Assembly: GCA_946122785.1 (NCBI GenBank)
Contig: CAMGYJ010000002.1
Location: 38,280,495 to 38,344,494, forward strand
DNA from: Linum tenue
Taxonomy: Eukaryota > Streptophyta > Magnoliopsida > Malpighiales > Linaceae
Direction: 5' to 3'
DNA length: 64,000 nucleotides
Made by a program: the position numbers and the translations under genes. The notes under the pieces are model-generated. The model was given only the letters and a program-made list of their open reading frames with translations. It searched no databases and had not been told where the DNA came from. Positions 1 through 11,726 of the stretch are shown here, in pieces; position 1 is the first letter of the stretch, and each line of letters begins with the position of its first letter.

Positions 1-433
1 TCCTTCTCACAGCTCCTGTTGCCGTCCACAACACCGCCTCCCACCTGCAAATCGCGCAGCGGTGGTTTAATTTGTGTTGGCGTCCCTTTGGCCGACACCA
101 AAACGTCCGGGCCGTTGACAACCGATCCCGCCTCCTTGGATAAAGCTCCAATTTTGAGCTCCTCTTCCTCCAACTCCTCTTTCTCGCAGCCTTGGAATCG
201 ATAGGTGAGAGGCTCGTCGAGGTGGTGACCACCACGGCGCACTGTTTCCTTCCCATCGTTTCCAGATCGTTGGGTGAGAGCCTCACATAGGTGATAATCA
301 CCATTGTGCACTGTTTCCTTCCCGTCGATCTCGTTGACGGAGATCTCCATCTCCTCCGTCGCCCTGGTTTCGTTGGCGTCGACGCGGGCCACGTCGTCGT
401 CGCTTCGCTCTCCTCCGAGGATGATTGCGCGGT
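1..433 (-). mobile_element. Second internal fragment of a small LTR element
   Basis: This stretch is a diverged copy of the internal region at about 1033-1360; both share the motifs around tcgacgcgggccac and gattgcgcgg. It joins the LTR copy at 434 within a few matching bases (gcggtt). Read on the minus strand the order is LTR, internal, LTR, partial internal, as expected of a tandem array produced by unequal recombination or of two adjacent related insertions. The window edge cuts it off, so its extent is unknown. No complete protein domain is visible. Confidence 0.6.
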
Positions 434-672
434 TTGCTTGTAACTCACAAGCGAGAGAAAGACGTTGGTGTCTATAAACCTTTGATTTATTTTATTGATA
501 CGGAACTAATGCCGAAGGTACATATTTATAGGCTTAGAAAAGCCTAAGACTTGACCTAATCCTACCCGAATACCCCTTCCCAAACACAAAAGGAAAACTT
601 AAACTGTAAGGAAAAACACCCCTAACTCAATCCGAAAATACCTAAAAGCCCAAACGTAAAATAACCTCATCA
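434..672 (-). repeat. 3' LTR (truncated) of small minus-strand LTR element
   Basis: This is a direct repeat of 1545-1820: both contain the cttgtaactcacaagcgaga block and the cccttcccaaacacaaaagg block. On the minus strand it starts TGATGAGG at 672 and is immediately preceded by a purine-rich tract (TTTGAGGGGGAAGGAT), as a 3' LTR should be. It lacks roughly the last 30 bp present in the right-hand copy. Confidence 0.75.
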
Positions 673-1544
673 ATCCTTCCCCCTCAAAGAACCTTGGTAT
701 CCAAGGTTCGGTCAATGCCGAGACGCGGAGGTCGACAGCGGAAGCAACAGCAGCTCTTGCGGTGACGTTGAGGCTTTGGCCGCTTCCTGAACTTCCACGA
801 GCGGCCGCAAAATCTAATACCAAGCATCCATGTCCAATCACTAGCCCAAACGGCACTAACAAAAATGAAAACCTCCTCCATTCCTTCCCTTCCATGTGCC
901 TGTGATCCTTTTTTCTTTTTAAATTTCCAAGCATGAATAGGGGCAGAGATCCAATTATATCTTACAGGAGTTGTCGACATTGTGTCCATTGCAATTTGAC
1001 TATTGAAGGAGGCCAACCACTTCTTCTCTTCATCAAACGTGAACTCTTCCAGCTTCTGCTTCCAATGCGCCAATGTCCCGGTCGTCGCATGCTGCTGCTG
1101 TGAGCGCGTCCTTGGCCCTTGGAACGACCCCACGGCTTCCCCCCTTGGATAGAGCTTGAGCTTTGAGCTCTTCCTTCCCGCAACTTCCCGATCGAAGGAT
1201 GATAGCCTCGCAATGGTGAGGTTCACCGATGCGTACTGTTTCCCTTCCCACGATCTCGTTGACGGAGATCTTGATATCCTCCGCTGCCCTAGGTTCATTG
1301 GCGTCGACGCGGGCCACATCGTCGTCGCTTCGCTTTCCTCCAAAAATGATTGCGCGGTTGGCGTTCAGCTCCCGTTCGCGGCAGAATGCCGTGAACCTTT
1401 CACGCGACTTTGCTAGCTGCGCACAGGCGACCTTGGTCTGCTCGAGTGTTATCTTCGCATTGCGTGCAAGGGCGCGGTACGGGGCTAGATCCAGGACCAT
1501 GTTACCCTTCCCAGTAGGATGCGTAACCAGGCTCTGATACCAAT
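673..1544 (-). mobile_element. Internal region of a ~1.4-kb non-autonomous LTR element
   Basis: The region between the two LTRs is only about 870 bp. At its right end, 1530-1542 reads on the minus strand as TGGTATCAGAGCC, the primer-binding site for initiator-methionine tRNA, directly abutting the 5' LTR. At its left end is the polypurine tract. No reverse transcriptase, protease or integrase is present, so the element must have depended on a related autonomous element. The first part is open (see next entry). Confidence 0.75.
1033..1500 (-). CDS. Short ORF of unknown function in the small LTR element
   Basis: About 156 codons starting with an ATG near 1500, just downstream of the primer-binding site. 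The predicted product is charged and alanine/arginine-rich at its start, with a likely helical stretch (ARNAKITLEQTKVACAQLAK). I recognise no domain. Its position matches that of a gag leader, so it may be the remnant of a gag N-terminus. The open frame could also be passive. Confidence 0.35.
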   Translation of the reverse strand: MVLDLAPYRALARNAKITLEQTKVACAQLAKSRERFTAFCRERELNANRAIIFGGKRSDDDVARVDANEPRAAEDIKISVNEIVGRETVRIGEPHHCEAIILRSGSCGKEELKAQALSKGGSRGVVPRAKDALTAAACDDRDIGALEAEAGRVHV

Positions 1545-1820
1545 TGATGAACCGTAACCCACGATTCAAGGGTTTTGCTTGTAACTCACAAGCGAGAGAA
1601 AGACGTTGGTGTCTATAAACCTTTGATTTATTTGATTGATACGGAACTAATGTCCAAGTTACATATTTATAGACTCAAGAAAGCCTAATACGTAGCCTAG
1701 TCCTACCCCTATTCGGCTACCCCTTCCCAAACACAAAAGGAAAACTTGACCCAAAAGGAAAAACACCCTAGCTCAAATCGAAACTACCCAAAGCCCAAAA
1801 CATGGAAAATAACCTCATCA
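1545..1820 (-). repeat. 5' LTR of small minus-strand LTR element
   Basis: About 276 bp, starting TGATGAGG at 1820 (minus strand) and ending next to the primer-binding site at 1543. It is paired with 434-672. Divergence from the other copy is visible at many positions, so the insertion is not recent. Confidence 0.75.
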
Positions 1821-3206
1821 AAAATCCCTACCCTGCTTACTTCCTTTCCATATGACCGTCCTCGTCTTCTTGTCCTGTACCACACGACCGATGGAATTAA
1901 ACATAACATAACAACTGTCTTTAGTTAGTTGTCCCATGGATACTATATTAAGAAGTAAACGAGGTAAATATAGGGTGCCTGGAAGAGTAATAGATCTAGT
2001 CGAAGAGATGTTTCATCCGATAACAACTATTTGTTCATTATTAGCCACACGTAAGTTCAATTGGGAAGCAGGTTGCAACTTGTCAACACTTGAGGAAGTG
2101 CTTCCCATAATGTATCTGGCACAAGCTTCGAAACAAACTCCGTAGAAAACGGATATGTACCATTAATTTCTAACTAGAGGAGCACTGGCCTCGCTTCGCA
2201 GCTGCTTGGGGTGCAATTTTGAGCTGATTTTTGCCGTCCCGTAAAATCGAGTCATAGCTACAAAATTTTATGTAAGTTAAGTTTTTCGATATTGAATATA
2301 TATGATCCAACAAATTTTCTACACAATATCAAAGTAGACTAAATGTGGCAAACGTATATTTGCTCAAGTATCCAAATGGACATTTTTGCTAATTTTTTGT
2401 ACTACAAGATGTCACTGCAGGACAACTCTAAAACCGTTCATTCACCATCCCCTCCGAGTCGCTCCGACGGAGCCAATCAAGAAAACTCCAGGCTACAAAT
2501 CCAGGGTTCTAAATGAAGATCGTTGTCAACCAACAACCCATGCTACTCGTCCAAATCTAATGGCTGTAAGAAGTTCGGTTTTGAATGAACAATAAAAGGG
2601 ATGCTACCATCTTGAATTTGAACTTTAAGACTCGACACAAAATTCCCCATTAAAACACCAAACATGCCATACAGTAAAAGGATTGGTCAACATGAATCGC
2701 ACTCATAAACCATTGAAATTTAACGTAATAGTATATGACACTAATCTTGTTCTCTCTCCGCTCCCACATGAAATGTATGATTAGGGGTCTTGCAAAAGGC
2801 ATTGAAACCTTCATAGTTTTCTTTGTCGCCTCTTTGAATGAGGTTTGGGGAGAGCGAGAGTAATCTTTTCCCATAGAAATCCAAAAAACAGGTTGGAGGA
2901 TATCTTATTAGCAGGTGGTTTTCTACGTATGAAATGGTTGAACCACGATTAAAACACAATTTCGATACAAAATACCCTATCACTAAATTTTTCGTTACTA
3001 CATTGAACATAGTTTCGCAAACATTAATCCCATGTAAACCACACAAAAAATTAGAAAATGCCACAAGCCCAAACGCTACGTGACAGCAGAGGAACCTTAA
3101 CCATATATATGTATGAATGCAGAGTTGTTGCAGGTGAGGAAAGATAAATGACAGCCAGTTCATATTAGCCAAACCCCTTTGAAACAGTAACACTATTATA
3201 TCTTTA
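1821..3206. other. AT-rich spacer, no gene recognised
   Basis: No long open frame with a recognisable domain. Short frames at 1936-2145 (+) and 2741-3193 (-) show no family motif. 2741-3193 lies downstream (minus strand) of the decayed copia gag and may be further remnant of that element, but nothing in it is diagnostic. Confidence 0.5.

Positions 3207-3247
<41 letters not shown>
3207..3247. repeat. (ATT)n microsatellite
   Basis: About thirteen uninterrupted ATT/TTA units next to the decayed copia gag. Confidence 0.95.
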
Positions 3248-3248
<1 letters not shown>

Positions 3249-3329
3249 ATATGGTGCCACTGCTGATACTGATACTGAAGGGATATTTGTCACTAAAATA
3301 TGTGCACCACGCATGTGAGAAGAATTTCC

Positions 3330-3830
3330 AGCGTGTGAAGAATTACTTGACAAAGTTTCATGATTGGAAAAAACAAATTTTCTTACATTTGGTGAAATTC
3401 GGACACTCTTACACAATGTGATCCAACTTCTTGCAATAATTACAGTAATTACCCTTCTTACAATGAATTTGAACATGACATAGCTACTTACAAAAGCGGC
3501 ATGATATATCTCCATTATTATGACAACCAAACTAAGGATGATTTGAAGATCCTAAACATCAGACAGTAAAGGTAGTTTCTGATATTTGATTGTCAATTTG
3601 AGCGTGGATTTTGATCCTTGTTTTTTTTGGAGTAACTCAGAGACAACATCTAGATCTTGACCATGACGTATTAAGGATGCATGTATAGGCTCAAATTACA
3701 TCCTCAATTTCATTAGAAATTGCATTACCCTTTTCATGGCTTGTTCCTTTTGAACTTTAACATAATCATCTTCGGTTAGCAACGATGCTATGACGAGATC
3801 GTACTCGGTCATAGCTGCAATTACATTTAA
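3330..3830 (-). pseudogene. Decayed Ty1/copia gag
   Basis: Read on the minus strand across several stops and frame changes, the sequence gives the copia gag core around 3690-3735 (VMQFLMKLR), then a first CCHC-like knuckle and a second one near 3390-3440 (YCNYCKKLDH followed by EC). These are the usual C-terminal elements of plant copia gag (UBN2 type). There are internal stops in both parts. It is a relic without visible LTRs or polymerase. Confidence 0.7.
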
Positions 3831-4443
3831 GTACCTACAATTTTGCAGGTGAAAGATACCCCATTTAGTCATTTCACTTACTTAATTCCTCATCATCATC
3901 TAAACTAACCATTTCATCCGAATTCAATTGATATCACAGACTTATATTAAAAATCTTATTGATCATTTCATTACATTGTAAAAAGAAGTGTAGTCATTTT
4001 GTTACAAGATAAAAATGTTTGTACCCCTTTAACTTCAAAGTGAAATGTTTTTTTTTACTGCTAGTCACAAAATTGATGGTTTTATAACCATCGTATTACA
4101 ACCGGAAAAAAACTGAAAATATATAACCGAAAAAAAAACTGAAAATATATTTTAATCTTGTTCAAACTGTGCAAATTTTATTTTAGAAAAATTTAAGAGT
4201 TTCCAAACATCCAATGAACTCAACAAATCTTAAAATGATTTTCCTCTCCTACCAAAATCAATAATTAAAAAGTGCTCCACCCATAGAGCATGTGAAAGTT
4301 GCTCATACTTGTATCTCCACCACCACCAAACAACGCAACTAACTCTCTTTTTTTTTTCCCTCCGCCATCAGCATGTGCTACCTGCGCTTATTACTGTTTG
4401 ATTAAAAAATTAACATTTTTACACCATTTGCCTCCCACAAACT
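3831..4443. other. AT-rich spacer
   Basis: No supported gene. It contains a short direct duplication near 4105-4152 (two copies of accgaaaaaaaactgaaaatata). Nothing else is recognisable. Confidence 0.5.
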
Positions 4444-4452
4444 CTTATTTAT

Positions 4453-5793
4453 GGCTTAATTACAAGTTTGGTCACTCAAATTGCTACAAAATTTCACGTT
4501 TGCCACTCAAATTAATTTATTCCATTTATAGTTACTTAAATTAGTTGAACAGTCCAAGTTCGGTCACTTTCCGTTAACCTCCGTTAATAACGACCGTTAA
4601 GTGATGATGTGGCTAACAGAAAATCACAGTCCGCATATTTTAACACTAAAAAACGACGACTCGATCCGCCACATCATATTTACCCGCCATGTCAACCCTA
4701 CTCGCCCAACCCGCGAACTAACCTAATAATTGACCCAACCCCAAATCTGAGACCCGACCCCCCCTAAATCTGAAAAGTAAAATCGAAACAGGAAAGGGTA
4801 GGGCGCTTTCCATTCTCCGCCACCCACCACCGTCCCTTCCTGCCTTGATGTCCCTATCCATTGAAATCTCCAAATTCCTCGTAAGAGACATCTCTCGTTT
4901 ACACCGCCGTTTTTTCCCCTCTATCTCCACTTGCTTTCCATCGCCGATTGCCATTGCAGAATCCGTCTCCCATGGCTCCTTCTTTCGTAATCAACAGCGG
5001 CGACCTCACTGCCGCCAGCACCAAGTCCTCCAGTGGCGGCCGCGCATCCTCCGTTTACAGCGAGGACCAGACCAGCCGAATTGACTACGCACTCCCTCTC
5101 CCCTCAGTCCTTACTGGTCCATTCAAGATCGTTGATGGCCTTGCTAGTTCCGCCGCCGGAAACTCTGGTTAGTCTACTTCGCTTTCCTTACTTTCTCCTC
5201 CCCTTCTTACCTAGAAGTCAATTGCGTTTGACTATGTGAGTCTGAAGTTTCTGGATCTTCGAGCTATAGATGGGATCGCTAATCTGTTCCCAAATCTGTT
5301 TGGCCAGCCTTCTACAATGTTGGTGCCAACCAACGGCGAGCATGCTCTCCATTGAAATCTCCAAATTCCTCGAAACAGGAGAGGGACGTCGAGGAAGGAA
5401 GGGACGGTGGTGGGTGGTGGAGAATGGAAAGTGCCCTACCCTTTCCTGTTTCGATTTAACTTTTCAGATTCAGGAGGGTCGGGTCTCGGGTTTGGGGTTG
5501 GGTCAATTATTAGGTTGGTTCGCTCGTTGGGCGAGTACGGCTGACATGGCGGGTAAATATGACGTGGCGGGTCGAGTCGTCGTTTTTTAGTGTTAAAATA
5601 TTTTGACTGTGATTTTCTATTAGCCACGTCATCACTTAACGGTTGTCATTAATGGAGTCTAACGGAGGTTAACAGAGAGTGACCAAACTTGGACTGTTCA
5701 ACTAATTTAAGTGACTATAAATGGAATAAATTAATTTGAGTGGCAAACATAAAATTTTATAGCAATTCTAGTGATCAAATTTGCAATTAAGCC
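4453..5793. mobile_element. Pack-MULE with long terminal inverted repeats
   Basis: The left end (GGCTTAATTACAAG, 4453) and right end (...AATTAAGCC, 5793) are inverted copies. The inverted repeat extends about 400 bp inward on each side (4453-4850 and 5390-5793), including the landmark gtttggtcac and ccgttaacctccgtta blocks. The flanking 9-mers cttatttat and ctcatttct match at 7 of 9 positions, consistent with an aged 9-bp MULE target duplication. The centre (about 4880-5340) carries a host gene fragment (see next entry). A short direct repeat, tccattgaaatctcc, borders the captured part on both sides. No transposase is present. Confidence 0.85.
4972..5340 (+). pseudogene. Captured 5' fragment of PPi-dependent phosphofructokinase beta subunit
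   Basis: An ATG at 4972 opens 65 codons ending SSAAGNS plus one base (exon 1, 4972-5167), followed by a GT...AG intron (5168-5269). A second exon from 5270 continues in frame as D-GIANLFPNLFGQPSTMLVPT. The pieces SRIDYALPLPSVL, FKIVDG and LFPNLFGQPS are characteristic of the N-terminus of the plant pyrophosphate:fructose-6-phosphate 1-phosphotransferase beta subunit, a cytosolic glycolytic enzyme. The fragment stops at the inverted repeat, so all catalytic parts are missing. Upstream sequence resembling a 5' UTR was captured too. The fragment is intact in frame, so capture was probably recent; expression is unknown. Confidence 0.85.
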
Positions 5794-5869
5794 CTCATTT
5801 CTTAATTCTTCCTCTCAATGTAGTGTAGATATTTTCGACTATACACGGGTATAGGTGTCAAAACATAAC

Positions 5870-6115
5870 CCGATCCGAGTAACCCGCCCGATCAACCCGA
5901 CCTGTAACCCGTCCATAACCCGATTTGACTAAAAGTCAACAACTCATAACCCGACCGACCCGTAACCCGTTCAACCCGCAACCCGATTGACTCGCAACTT
6001 GACTGGCCCGCAACCCGACCAACCCGCAACCCAATCAACTCGTGACCCAACAAACCCGTAACTCGACTAACCCAGCCCAAATCAACCCGAACCCGCCCGC
6101 TTGACCCGAATGTAT
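5870..6115. repeat. AACCCG-rich degenerate tandem repeat
   Basis: Dozens of short, imperfect units based on aacccg/acccgacc, followed by a non-repetitive AT-rich tail. A similar patch with the same closing block (gaacccgcccg.ttgac) is at 9380-9625, so these are probably parts of two copies of one dispersed element. Confidence 0.7.
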
Positions 6116-9100
6116 TATGACACATACATGATTGTTCCATAGGAGAAGGAATTCGATGGAATTTGAAAATGACCAAATTATATTGGAATGTGTTGCTTTG
6201 TTTTATTTGTTGTTTTGTTCTCCCCATATGGGGTGGATTGGATGAGTGATTTAATGAGATAAGTCATTTGTTTACAAATAATTTATAGGAATTGTTTAGA
6301 TGAGTTGTTAACATGAGCTATTTTGGCCCTTTGACGACATATTTTGGTAACTATCCACACTTCTTATATCCAAATAGTTACTCCATGTCTGCTATTTTTT
6401 ATTTTTGAATTGGTATCACTACAGGAAAACCTACTTCGCCACCATAGCAAATACGTTAGTTGATAAATAACTTATTCACCACTCTACTAAGTACAGTAGT
6501 TAATAATATGTTTTAACAATCGTATTAATATATAGTAGTGTTTATGGGGCAATATGCTAACCATTTGTCTAGTAAGTACTCAACTGAAAACTTGTTGTGG
6601 CCCTGTGGGTATTTGTTATTTTATTGCATTAAAATTTCCCTTTATTTATTTTGGTGTCCACTCGTTTTGGTGGAGGGAAGACAAAATATCTTCCTCTTTG
6701 ATCTGTCTCTCAATGGCCACCACTGTTCAAGCCTATAGAAACCCCTACTTTCTCAGGCCGGCTTCATCCTTCGCTAGTGGCAGAGTATGGATCTTAAGCA
6801 GAGTAAGAATCTGAATCCTACTTTGGTCTACCATTTTGAACATCAACTTCAGCGACTACCGGAACCAGAACTCCATCGTGAAAGAGAATCCGAACGGACC
6901 ACTGCTCTTTCTCCCTTCTTTGTCGATTCGAAGTCGATGCTCTAGCGGTGGATTTGAGGGCCAGAGATGCCATCCAGAGCGGTTTGCATTGTCTTTGTCT
7001 GTATTTAAGACTTTCCTCATCCCTTTTGGATCCATCTCTTTACTTTAGATTTGAGTCTACGATGGGTTAGAACTTAGAAGATTTAGGAATTTTTTGGATC
7101 AATATGACCGAAGTTGAATTTATCGATAGATTTAGTGGTTACTCTTGATGTTTACAGGGAGGAAAGATGGTATAGACATCGAGCTTAGCTGTCCCGTCGG
7201 AAGCACGACCTGAAGTGGTGTGGAGGTGTGGTTTGCCGGAGGAAGTTTGATTGGGGAAGATGGTTTCGAAGAAAATAGAGGGGGGATAATGGATATATAG
7301 AGAAGATTCACCTAAGACGGTAGACCGGAGTTGATACTTTGGTTTTGGAAGAAGCAGATGAACAAAGCAAAAGGGGATAGGAACAAAAGTATCGAGCTCT
7401 CGAATGAATGAAGAGCATAAATAGAGATAACAGATTTAGAGTGAAATTTTTGGTGGGAAATTTTCCCTCCTTGACTGTTAGGTAAAAATGAAAATATGGG
7501 GGAGAATGGAGAGAGTTTCCCTCCTAATTTTTTTCATTTGATAAGTCATACTCTCATAATTGGCCTAAGATTTTTTGACCGTTGTCATGAGATTTTAATA
7601 AATATCATCTCAAAATATTGTTTTATCTGTTAAATGATTAAGTTTTCTTTTTTGGTAATCTAAAGCTAATCGTGATCAATTTTCATATATTATTAATCAC
7701 AAGCATGCAATATGAACACATGATGGAAAAAAATCATTTTTGTTATCAAATTGGATTGGTTCGTATAACTAAACATGGATTTTAAAAGACTAAATTTTCA
7801 TTAAAAATAAATAAATAATGAAACCTATACTTCTAAAAGTCTAAAACGTAAAAGACTAAAAGACATATGAGGTTTGTTCTCTAAAAAATTACTAGATTAG
7901 CTAGTTGAAACAAAGACGGACACACAATACAAAAAATTGATAAGTCGATTGATTTGTCTAGTATTGAGGCTGCGCGTTTCAACGACTATTACGGAATAAC
8001 TTTTTCAACAATGAAATATATGAAAACTTATTTGCGCAACAAAATGAGCGATAAATTTCTCATTGATAGGTACTGTTTTATTTGAAAGAGAATGTGCTAT
8101 TAGTATAGATGTAGACTGCATTATTGATGAATTCGCTAAATTAAAAGACCGTCGTGTACAATCGAGATTGTAAAAAAAATATGGATGTTATATTTTTTAT
8201 GGTATCTTATTTTCTAATGAAATGCGGCCCGGTACTCTAGTAGTATGACGACATATTTGACAAACATAGTAAGATAAGCATTAAGATTTAAGAGAAATGT
8301 TGAGTATAATGGATAGTGTCATGTTGTAAAATATGCATGATGTAATGAGGTTGTAGCGGCTCAAAGGATTGATGTTGCTTTCTCTTCGGTTGAAAGCGAG
8401 TACTAAGAAAAATTTTAGGCAACACCATAATACATGATTGGTGCTTTTGATTTATAGTTAGAGAAAGAAGTGAGAAATTTTGGTGTTTTGATTTATGGAA
8501 AGAAAAATAAGGGAATTTTTTTGTGTAATCGATTTTTTTAGAAGAGAAAAAAGAGAGAAAGCTTATCACAATGTTTATATATGATGGTTTAGGAGTTTAA
8601 TTCATTATCAATTTAATGATCACAATGTTTAAATGTGATGATTTATGAGTTTAGTGACTAGAATATTGTCTATAGCAAACCTTACTAGTCTTATAAAGCA
8701 TGACTAATTTGATATAGTAGATTTGAGAACATGTAATGAATTATCTTATCTCAAATGCATATTATTTTACATTTAGGTGGGAAACTTAATATCTCTTGCT
8801 AATTCTTCCACCACATTTTCATTTAGGTGGAAAACTCCCCCGCCCCCCTCACCCCCCACACTCATTTCGATATTTACATCACAACTTTTCATTCCTAATG
8901 TTTCCCTCCCCACTTTTGTTCTTCTAATTTTGCTTTCCCTCTACAATTTGTCTCTACCAAAATGAAAATATAAGGAGGGAAAATCCCCCCCCCAAAAAAA
9001 AAAATTCAAACGCACCACCAATGTTTTAATTCTTTTATTATTAAGCCTGATACCCATCTCACATAGGCTGTTGTTTATAACATTAGTGTCTTGTCTAGAT

Positions 9101-9379
9101 TTTACATATGAAAATAAATTAGAGTGGTGTTTTATTTTTTGAATGTACAATCTGTTAATAGTGTCTATTGGTTGCAAATGTTGATATCACAATTACTATT
9201 AGTTAGTGTATTTACCAATTACGATTAATTACATGACAAGTTTACAAATCATTCAAATCGATTGAACATTTTGACTAGATTTTTAAAAAAAATTAAGTAT
9301 ATATACGAGGTAAAAAGAAATTGGTTACAAATTATTTAAAATCAGTGTAATAAAATGTGTAAATTGGTAGCGAGTAAGG
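6116..9379. other. AT-rich spacer without a recognisable gene
   Basis: A CACTACAGGAAAA motif at 6418 resembles a CACTA transposon terminus, but no partner end was found. 6540-7080 has short open frames without family motifs. A T/C-rich stretch at 8800-8940 and homopolymer runs at 8985-9003 are low-complexity. I see nothing else to support. Confidence 0.5.
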
Positions 9380-9625
9380 AGTAAGTAACTCGAGCCGTTG
9401 GCCCGAACAACCCGCAACCCAATCGGCCCGACCCAAAACTCGATGAACCCGCAACCCGATTGAACCCGAACTGATAAACCTGCAACCCGACTGACCCGCA
9501 ACCCAATTGAACCCGAACTCGATGGATCCTGAACCGATGAACCTGCAATCCGACGAACCCGAAACTCGACTAACCCGCAACCTGATTGAACACAGCCCGA
9601 ACCCGCCCGATTGACACCTATATAC
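9380..9625. repeat. AACCCG-rich degenerate tandem repeat, second patch
   Basis: Same type of units as 5870-6115, same orientation, ending in gacacctata. Frames are open through it on the minus strand only because the unit lacks stops in those phases. Confidence 0.7.
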
Positions 9626-11717
9626 ACGGGCCATTGAACAAACAACCCTTCCGTTATTTTTAACATTTTGAAAGAAAGGTGTATCAATGCTCAAACCGAT
9701 GTCTTAAAAATCCGATCATACCATACCAGCTGGTCTAACGGACAATATTGGGCATCAGTTTAAAAATAATAGCTGGTTTTAGTGGTATGAAACACTTGAA
9801 TCGTGATTTTATTTCAAAATAGTCTATCATTAACTTTTCCGGTATAATTTTATATACAATTTCACAATCCTTGGCTAAGAATGGATCAAATAATATCATC
9901 AAAATTCGACAAATTATTTTTTATTGGATAACCCGAGGAAAAAATTGAATCTTATAAGATTCTGTCATATGACTCTGGAAATTAAATCCAAGCTACGAAA
10001 TTGAAGTATACATAAGTTCTTCAAATCATATGCATGAATTAAACCGTCATTTATAAAAATTGGAGGTGATAAGATTGAAAAACGAAGTATCAATAAAGCT
10101 CTATAAATTATTAGGCAAGACTCTTGGTAAGTTATTAGGTACGCGAGAAAAATTATATTTTCATCGAGTCATGGGTCAAATGTGTTTCATATGCATTTGT
10201 GTTTCATATGCATTAGAAAAAGTATATCATCCCATTAGTTAAGTAGATTGTAGATTATGATCATAGCCAAAGGTCACATAGGCTAGCAGTGATACTATTA
10301 GTGGCTAGTGGGTGTTTGTTCCGAAAAGTGGCTGATCCAGTGTTTGATCCTCAGTGAGGCCCGCTATGGTGTTCCCGAAGGCATTTAGTAGGGGTCTTAA
10401 TGGAGGCTACAAATGGCTCAAACAGGTAAACCCCATATTTAATCTTGCTTCGCCATCGCTAAAATGGTGTGTGAGATTCTGGTTATCACGAAAAAAAAAT
10501 ACAGAAAAGTGAAACTAATCATCGAAAATAACACTAACTAAACTTAATTATCATGAAAGTGATGAAACGAGCACACAATTAATGGTGGGTTTTCTTTATA
10601 GTAACTGACAAATTAATAAATGTATCGTTACTATTGTGAAAAAATAATGATAAAAAGGAACCAAATTCTTAAATGACAAAAATCAACTTTGAGATTCCAA
10701 TGGATTGCCACTGGGTAGTGAATAGTTTCAGCAAAACTGCAAAAGCCTTCTTTAATGTATGTCTAACTCAGCTTTACTCGTTATACTAAAGTTGATATCA
10801 AAACGCACAAATTCAATGATTGAGTATCTCTATTTCCCTAAACATTGAGTATTCTAGATTCAGTTTGGTTGAATAATATTGCGAACAGAGAAGGACAATT
10901 AACCACCCCATAGGCTATATTTTGTTTTCTCAATTCCATGAGATAATGAGATTAGTGTAGTTATTACCAAAAATTGAAGTGAAAATCAGCGGAGGATCCA
11001 AAAAACTTACATAAGGGATGCCCCTTTCAACAATTAAACTAAAAAATTGGAAATTAAAAAAATATTTAAATAAAAAATATTCAAATAGTACAAGTTACAA
11101 CAAAATTCATTTTAATCCACTTAAAATAACTCATCATTCTTAGCACAACAAAAATAATTTCAAGATTTCGTAAAAGAAAAGAACCAGAAAAGTGCAAAAC
11201 TCTTTACAACAAAATAATGTGTTAGAATATGGTGGGAGATAAGGGGTAGCATGTAGGCTAATTTTATATTTTAAAAAAAAATTGGGGATAAAGGCTTCGT
11301 GTTTATAATTACATTCATATTAAAATTAAAACAAAAATGAAGTGTATTAAAATGGAAACATATTTACTAATAACTAAAGTGTCATAGGTTTGAATCATGT
11401 AAATTATACTTTTTTTTTCTTTTTTTCACATACTCAGAAGGTTCGTTAATTTCCATCATAAATGTTAGCGATATCCAGGGACACCCCTACACACCACTTT
11501 CGTCCACCCCTTCCTATAAGAAAGCCACTTTCCTCCGCCCCTAGTGAAAACACTATAAAGAAATGCATTAACAATTGAACTATCAAAAATTGCACGTGCT
11601 TGACATATATCACCAATGAAAGTTTTTCCATTGAAAGCTAACTTTCTATGATTGTTTATTGTTTTCTCCTCTTGTTCCTCACCTACTGCTTTTTATGTTT
11701 TTTAGATAGATAAGACT
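9626..11717. other. AT-rich spacer
   Basis: No gene supported. 10275-10500 ends with ggttatcacg followed by a nine-A run and could be the 3' end of a non-LTR element, but no coding remnant is visible. The remainder is AT-rich with short frames only. Confidence 0.45.
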
Positions 11718-11726
11718 CATTCTATC

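Noticed and set aside
6418..6540. CACTACAGGAAAA, like a CACTA transposon end
   Set aside because: Only a 6-bp inverted partner (gtagtg at 6534) and no target duplication or transposase; chance cannot be excluded.
10275..10500. Possible SINE/LINE 3' end with A-run
   Set aside because: No promoter boxes, coding remnant or target duplication could be shown.
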